Origin: Jiangella anatolica
GTDB taxonomy: Bacteria > Actinomycetota > Actinomycetes > Jiangellales > Jiangellaceae
NCBI RefSeq assembly: GCF_003236295.1
Contig: NZ_POTW01000009.1
Coordinates: forward strand, 1 to 64,000
Length of the DNA stretch: 64,000 bases
Direction: 5' to 3'
The notes beneath the pieces were generated by a model. It was not told where the DNA came from. It searched no databases and was given only the letters and a program-made list of their open reading frames with translations. This document shows positions 61,862 through 64,000 of the stretch, one piece after another. The position numbers and the translations under genes are program-made. Position 1 is the first letter of the stretch. Every line of letters begins with the position of its first letter.

Positions 61862-62604
61862 CGGCCCTGGTTCTTGACCGCCTCGATGGCCGCCGCGGCG
61901 GCGTCCGGGTCGAGATACTCCCCGCCCGCCGTGACCGGGCGCAGCGACTCGTCCAGCTCGTAGACCAGCGGCACGCCGGTGGGGATGTTCAGGCCGGCGA
62001 TGGCGTCGTCGGAGATGCCGTCGAGGTGCTTGACCAGCGCCCGTAGCGAGTTGCCGTGCGCGACGACGGCGACGGTCTGGCCGCGGCGCAGGTCCGGCAC
62101 GATCGCGTCGTACCAGTACGGCAGGAACCGCTCCAGCACGTCCTTCAGGCACTCGGTGGCCGGCAGCAGCTCCGGCGGCAGGTCGGCGTAGCGCGGCTCG
62201 CCGGTCTGGGCGAACTCGTCGCCGGGGTCGATCGGCGGCGGCGGGGTGTCGTAGGAGCGACGCCAGAGCATGAACTGCTCCTCGCCGAACTCGGCCAGCG
62301 TCTGCTTCTTGTCCTTGCCCTGCAGCGCGCCGTAGTGGCGCTCGTTGAGCCGCCACGACCGCCGCACCGGGATCCAGTGCCGGTCGGCGACGTCGAGGGT
62401 GATGTTGGCGGTGCGGATGGCCCGGCGCAGCACGCTGGTGTGCAGCACGTCGGGCAGCACGCCGCGCGCCCTCAGCAGCTCGCCGCCGCGGCGGGCCTCG
62501 GCCTCGCCCTTCGCGGTGAGGTCGACGTCGACCCACCCGGTGAACAGGTTCTTCGCGTTCCACTCGCTCTCGCCGTGACGGAGCAGCACCAGGCGATACG
62601 TCAT
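61858..62604 (-). CDS. gpmA: 2,3-bisphosphoglycerate-dependent phosphoglycerate mutase
   Basis: Glycolytic enzyme interconverting 3- and 2-phosphoglycerate. 248 residues with catalytic His in [54 protein letters not shown] and the second His in [19 protein letters not shown]. It sits beside ybjN-like and mshA genes, the usual actinobacterial order mshA-ybjN-gpm next to senX3-regX3-phoU. Confidence 0.96.
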   Translation of the reverse strand: MTYRLVLLRHGESEWNAKNLFTGWVDVDLTAKGEAEARRGGELLRARGVLPDVLHTSVLRRAIRTANITLDVADRHWIPVRRSWRLNERHYGALQGKDKKQTLAEFGEEQFMLWRRSYDTPPPPIDPGDEFAQTGEPRYADLPPELLPATECLKDVLERFLPYWYDAIVPDLRRGQTVAVVAHGNSLRALVKHLDGISDDAIAGLNIPTGVPLVYELDESLRPVTAGGEYLDPDAAAAAIEAVKNQGR

Positions 62605-62614
62605 GGGCGCCAGC

Positions 62615-63109
62615 TTACGGTGCGGGTTTGAGGTGCTCGAACGCGGCCAGGTTCCGGGTGGACTCACCGCGGGCGAGCCGCCACTCCCACTCCCGCCGGA
62701 TGGACGCGGCGAACCCCAGCTCCAGGATGGTGTTGAACGAGGAGTCGGCGGTGTCGAGCACGATGCCGAGCAGCCGGTCCACCTCCTCCGCTGTGACGGC
62801 GTGCAGCGGCAGCCGGCCGACGAGGTAGATGTCGCCGGCCCGGTCGACGGCGAACGCGACGCCGGACAGCCGGGCGTTGCGCTCCAGCAGCCAGCGGTAG
62901 ACGGCCTCGTGGTTCTCGTCGGGCTTGCGGGCGACGAACGCGCTGACGAGGAGGCTGTGGTCGCGGACGGCGAGGCTGCAGGACGTCTTCAGCTTGCGCT
63001 CGCCGGGCAGCTCGACGGCGAACTCGCCGGGAGCGGGCTCGTCCCACGGCTGGCCGGAGCCGGCGAGGTAGTCGCGGACGACCGCGGCCGGGCCGTCGCC
63101 GTTGGTCAT
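62615..63109 (-). CDS. YbjN-domain protein
   Basis: A 164-residue protein of the YbjN family, structurally like type III secretion chaperones. Segments: [76 protein letters not shown]. It is coupled to mshA by a four-base overlap and followed ten bases later by gpm, a conserved order. The function in actinobacteria is not known. Confidence 0.86.
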   Translation of the reverse strand: MTNGDGPAAVVRDYLAGSGQPWDEPAPGEFAVELPGERKLKTSCSLAVRDHSLLVSAFVARKPDENHEAVYRWLLERNARLSGVAFAVDRAGDIYLVGRLPLHAVTAEEVDRLLGIVLDTADSSFNTILELGFAASIRREWEWRLARGESTRNLAAFEHLKPAP

Positions 63110-64000
63110 GCCGTCATCACCTGCCGTCGCTGCAGCGCCGTCGTGTAGACGTCGAGCATACGAGCCGCGGTCGCGTCCCAGCCGAACTCCGCCGCGTGTG
63201 CCACCGCGCCGGCGCCGAGGCGGCGCACCCGGTCCGGGTCGCCGATCAGCCCGGCGATCGCGTCGGCCCAGTCGGCCGGGTCGTGCCCGTCGACCAGCAG
63301 GCCGGAGACGCCGTCGGCGACGGCGGTGCGCAGCCCGCCCACCGCGGCCGCGACGACCGGCGTCCCGCAGGCCTGCGACTCCAGCGCCACCAGCCCGAAC
63401 GACTCGCTGTAGGACGGCACGGCGGTGACGTCGGCGGCGCGGTACCAGTCGGCCAGCTCCCGCTGGTCCACCGGCGGCTCGAAGCGGACGACGTCGGCGA
63501 GGTCGAGGCAGTCGGCCAGACGAGCCAGCGCATGAGGTTCGGCCAGGCCGGAACCCGACGGCCCTCCGACGACGGCGACGACCAGCCGCTCGCGCAGCGC
63601 CGGGTCGCGGGCCAGCAGCAGGGACGCGGCCCGCACCAGCACGTCCGGCGCCTTCAGCGGCTGGATCCGGCCGGCGAACAGCAGCACGACGGCGTCGGCG
63701 GGCAGCCCCAGCCGGGCCCGGGCCGCGGCCGCCGGGCCGGGCGCGAACACGTCGAGGTCGACGCCCGGCGGGACGGTGGCGACCCGGGCCGGGTCGGCGC
63801 CGTACAGCCGGGCCAGCTGCCCGGCCTCGTCGGCGGTGCTGGCGACCAGCAGGTCCGCCGCCGCGACCACCTGCTCCTCGCCCAGCTCCCGCTCGCGCGG
63901 CTCGGGACGCTCGCCGTCGGCCAGCGCCAGGTTCTTCACCTTGGACATGGTGTGCATGGAGTGCACCAGCGGGACGCCCCACCGGCTGGTCGCGAGCCAG
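63106..64000 (-). CDS. mshA: D-inositol-3-phosphate glycosyltransferase MshA, C-terminal part
   Basis: First enzyme of mycothiol synthesis, adding GlcNAc to inositol 3-phosphate. The frame is open at the window edge; about 297 C-terminal residues are seen. [71 protein letters not shown] (GT4 E-x7-E motif) and [13 protein letters not shown] are diagnostic. Coupled to the YbjN gene. The N-terminal nucleotide-sugar acceptor half lies outside the window. Confidence 0.93.
   Translation of the reverse strand, partial: WLATSRWGVPLVHSMHTMSKVKNLALADGERPEPRERELGEEQVVAAADLLVASTADEAGQLARLYGADPARVATVPPGVDLDVFAPGPAAAARARLGLPADAVVLLFAGRIQPLKAPDVLVRAASLLLARDPALRERLVVAVVGGPSGSGLAEPHALARLADCLDLADVVRFEPPVDQRELADWYRAADVTAVPSYSESFGLVALESQACGTPVVAAAVGGLRTAVADGVSGLLVDGHDPADWADAIAGLIGDPDRVRRLGAGAVAHAAEFGWDATAARMLDVYTTALQRRQVMTA

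Overview
The window is very GC-rich DNA (roughly 70% or more G+C by eye), densely coding on both strands, and reads as one stretch of an actinomycete chromosome. Lineage markers seen directly are MshA (mycothiol), a class E sortase, CarD, SenX3-RegX3-PhoU, a shared sugar-ABC ATPase of the MsiK type, CysO, and DUF3263/DUF4032 proteins. Many genes carry a TANNNT-like -10 box 6-8 bases before the start codon, a sign of leaderless mRNAs. A soil actinomycete, possibly of the Jiangella group, is my inference from gene content; the sequence does not prove it.

Layout. 1-4081: the N-terminal part of a secreted metalloprotease, sortase E with a small membrane partner, cysO-thrC under a SAM-I (S-box) riboswitch, and a Doc toxin with an RHH antitoxin. 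4111-9032: trehalose synthesis (otsB, otsA) interleaved with a LytR_C protein, DUF3263, small unknowns and two DUF202 membrane proteins. 9038-15966: a broken VapC with its antitoxin, then a predicted cell-wall sugar module (murQ, a GntR regulator, a divergent GHL10 glycosidase with a DasR-like site between them), a methyltransferase and a GH116 glycosidase. 16-24 kb: tatA, a one-piece SecDF, tRNA-Thr followed by a short att-like duplication, GNAT, a methyltransferase, a decayed phosphotransferase, MFS and CBS proteins. 24-35 kb: a LacI regulator beside msiK, DUF4032, YciI, a drug-type MFS, then cysS-rlmB-acyl-CoA dehydrogenase-trmH, and a PAP2 phosphatase. 35-40.7 kb: a partial L-fucose oxidation set (aldo/keto reductase, L-fuconate dehydratase, SDR), then ispF-ispD-carD and a lipoprotein.

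40.75-57.7 kb is the most distinctive region: a glycan and sugar-acid utilisation locus. A nine-gene leftward operon (two permeases, solute-binding protein, large glycosidase, second solute-binding protein, Gfo/Idh/MocA oxidoreductase, uronate-dehydrogenase-like SDR, KdgD-type dehydratase, enolase-superfamily dehydratase) faces a second oxidoreductase, a LacI regulator and a DUF6807 protein. A third solute-binding protein and a GH5 enzyme follow. LacI-type palindromes built around ACCGG sit on the promoters of all four transcription units. No ABC ATPase is present in the locus, so MsiK at 25.2 kb is the likely energiser. The enzymes fit oxidative uronate breakdown: uronate to aldarate, to 5-keto-4-deoxyglucarate, to 2-oxoglutarate semialdehyde.

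57.7-64 kb: the phosphate-responsive senX3-regX3 and phoU with a three-unit PHO box, a FadR-type regulator, MazEF, phosphoglycerate mutase, a YbjN protein and the truncated mshA at the window edge. Three toxin-antitoxin loci (one decayed), a decayed phosphotransferase and the tRNA-adjacent duplication are the main signs of accessory turnover. I saw no CRISPR array, rRNA, intact transposase or integrase.
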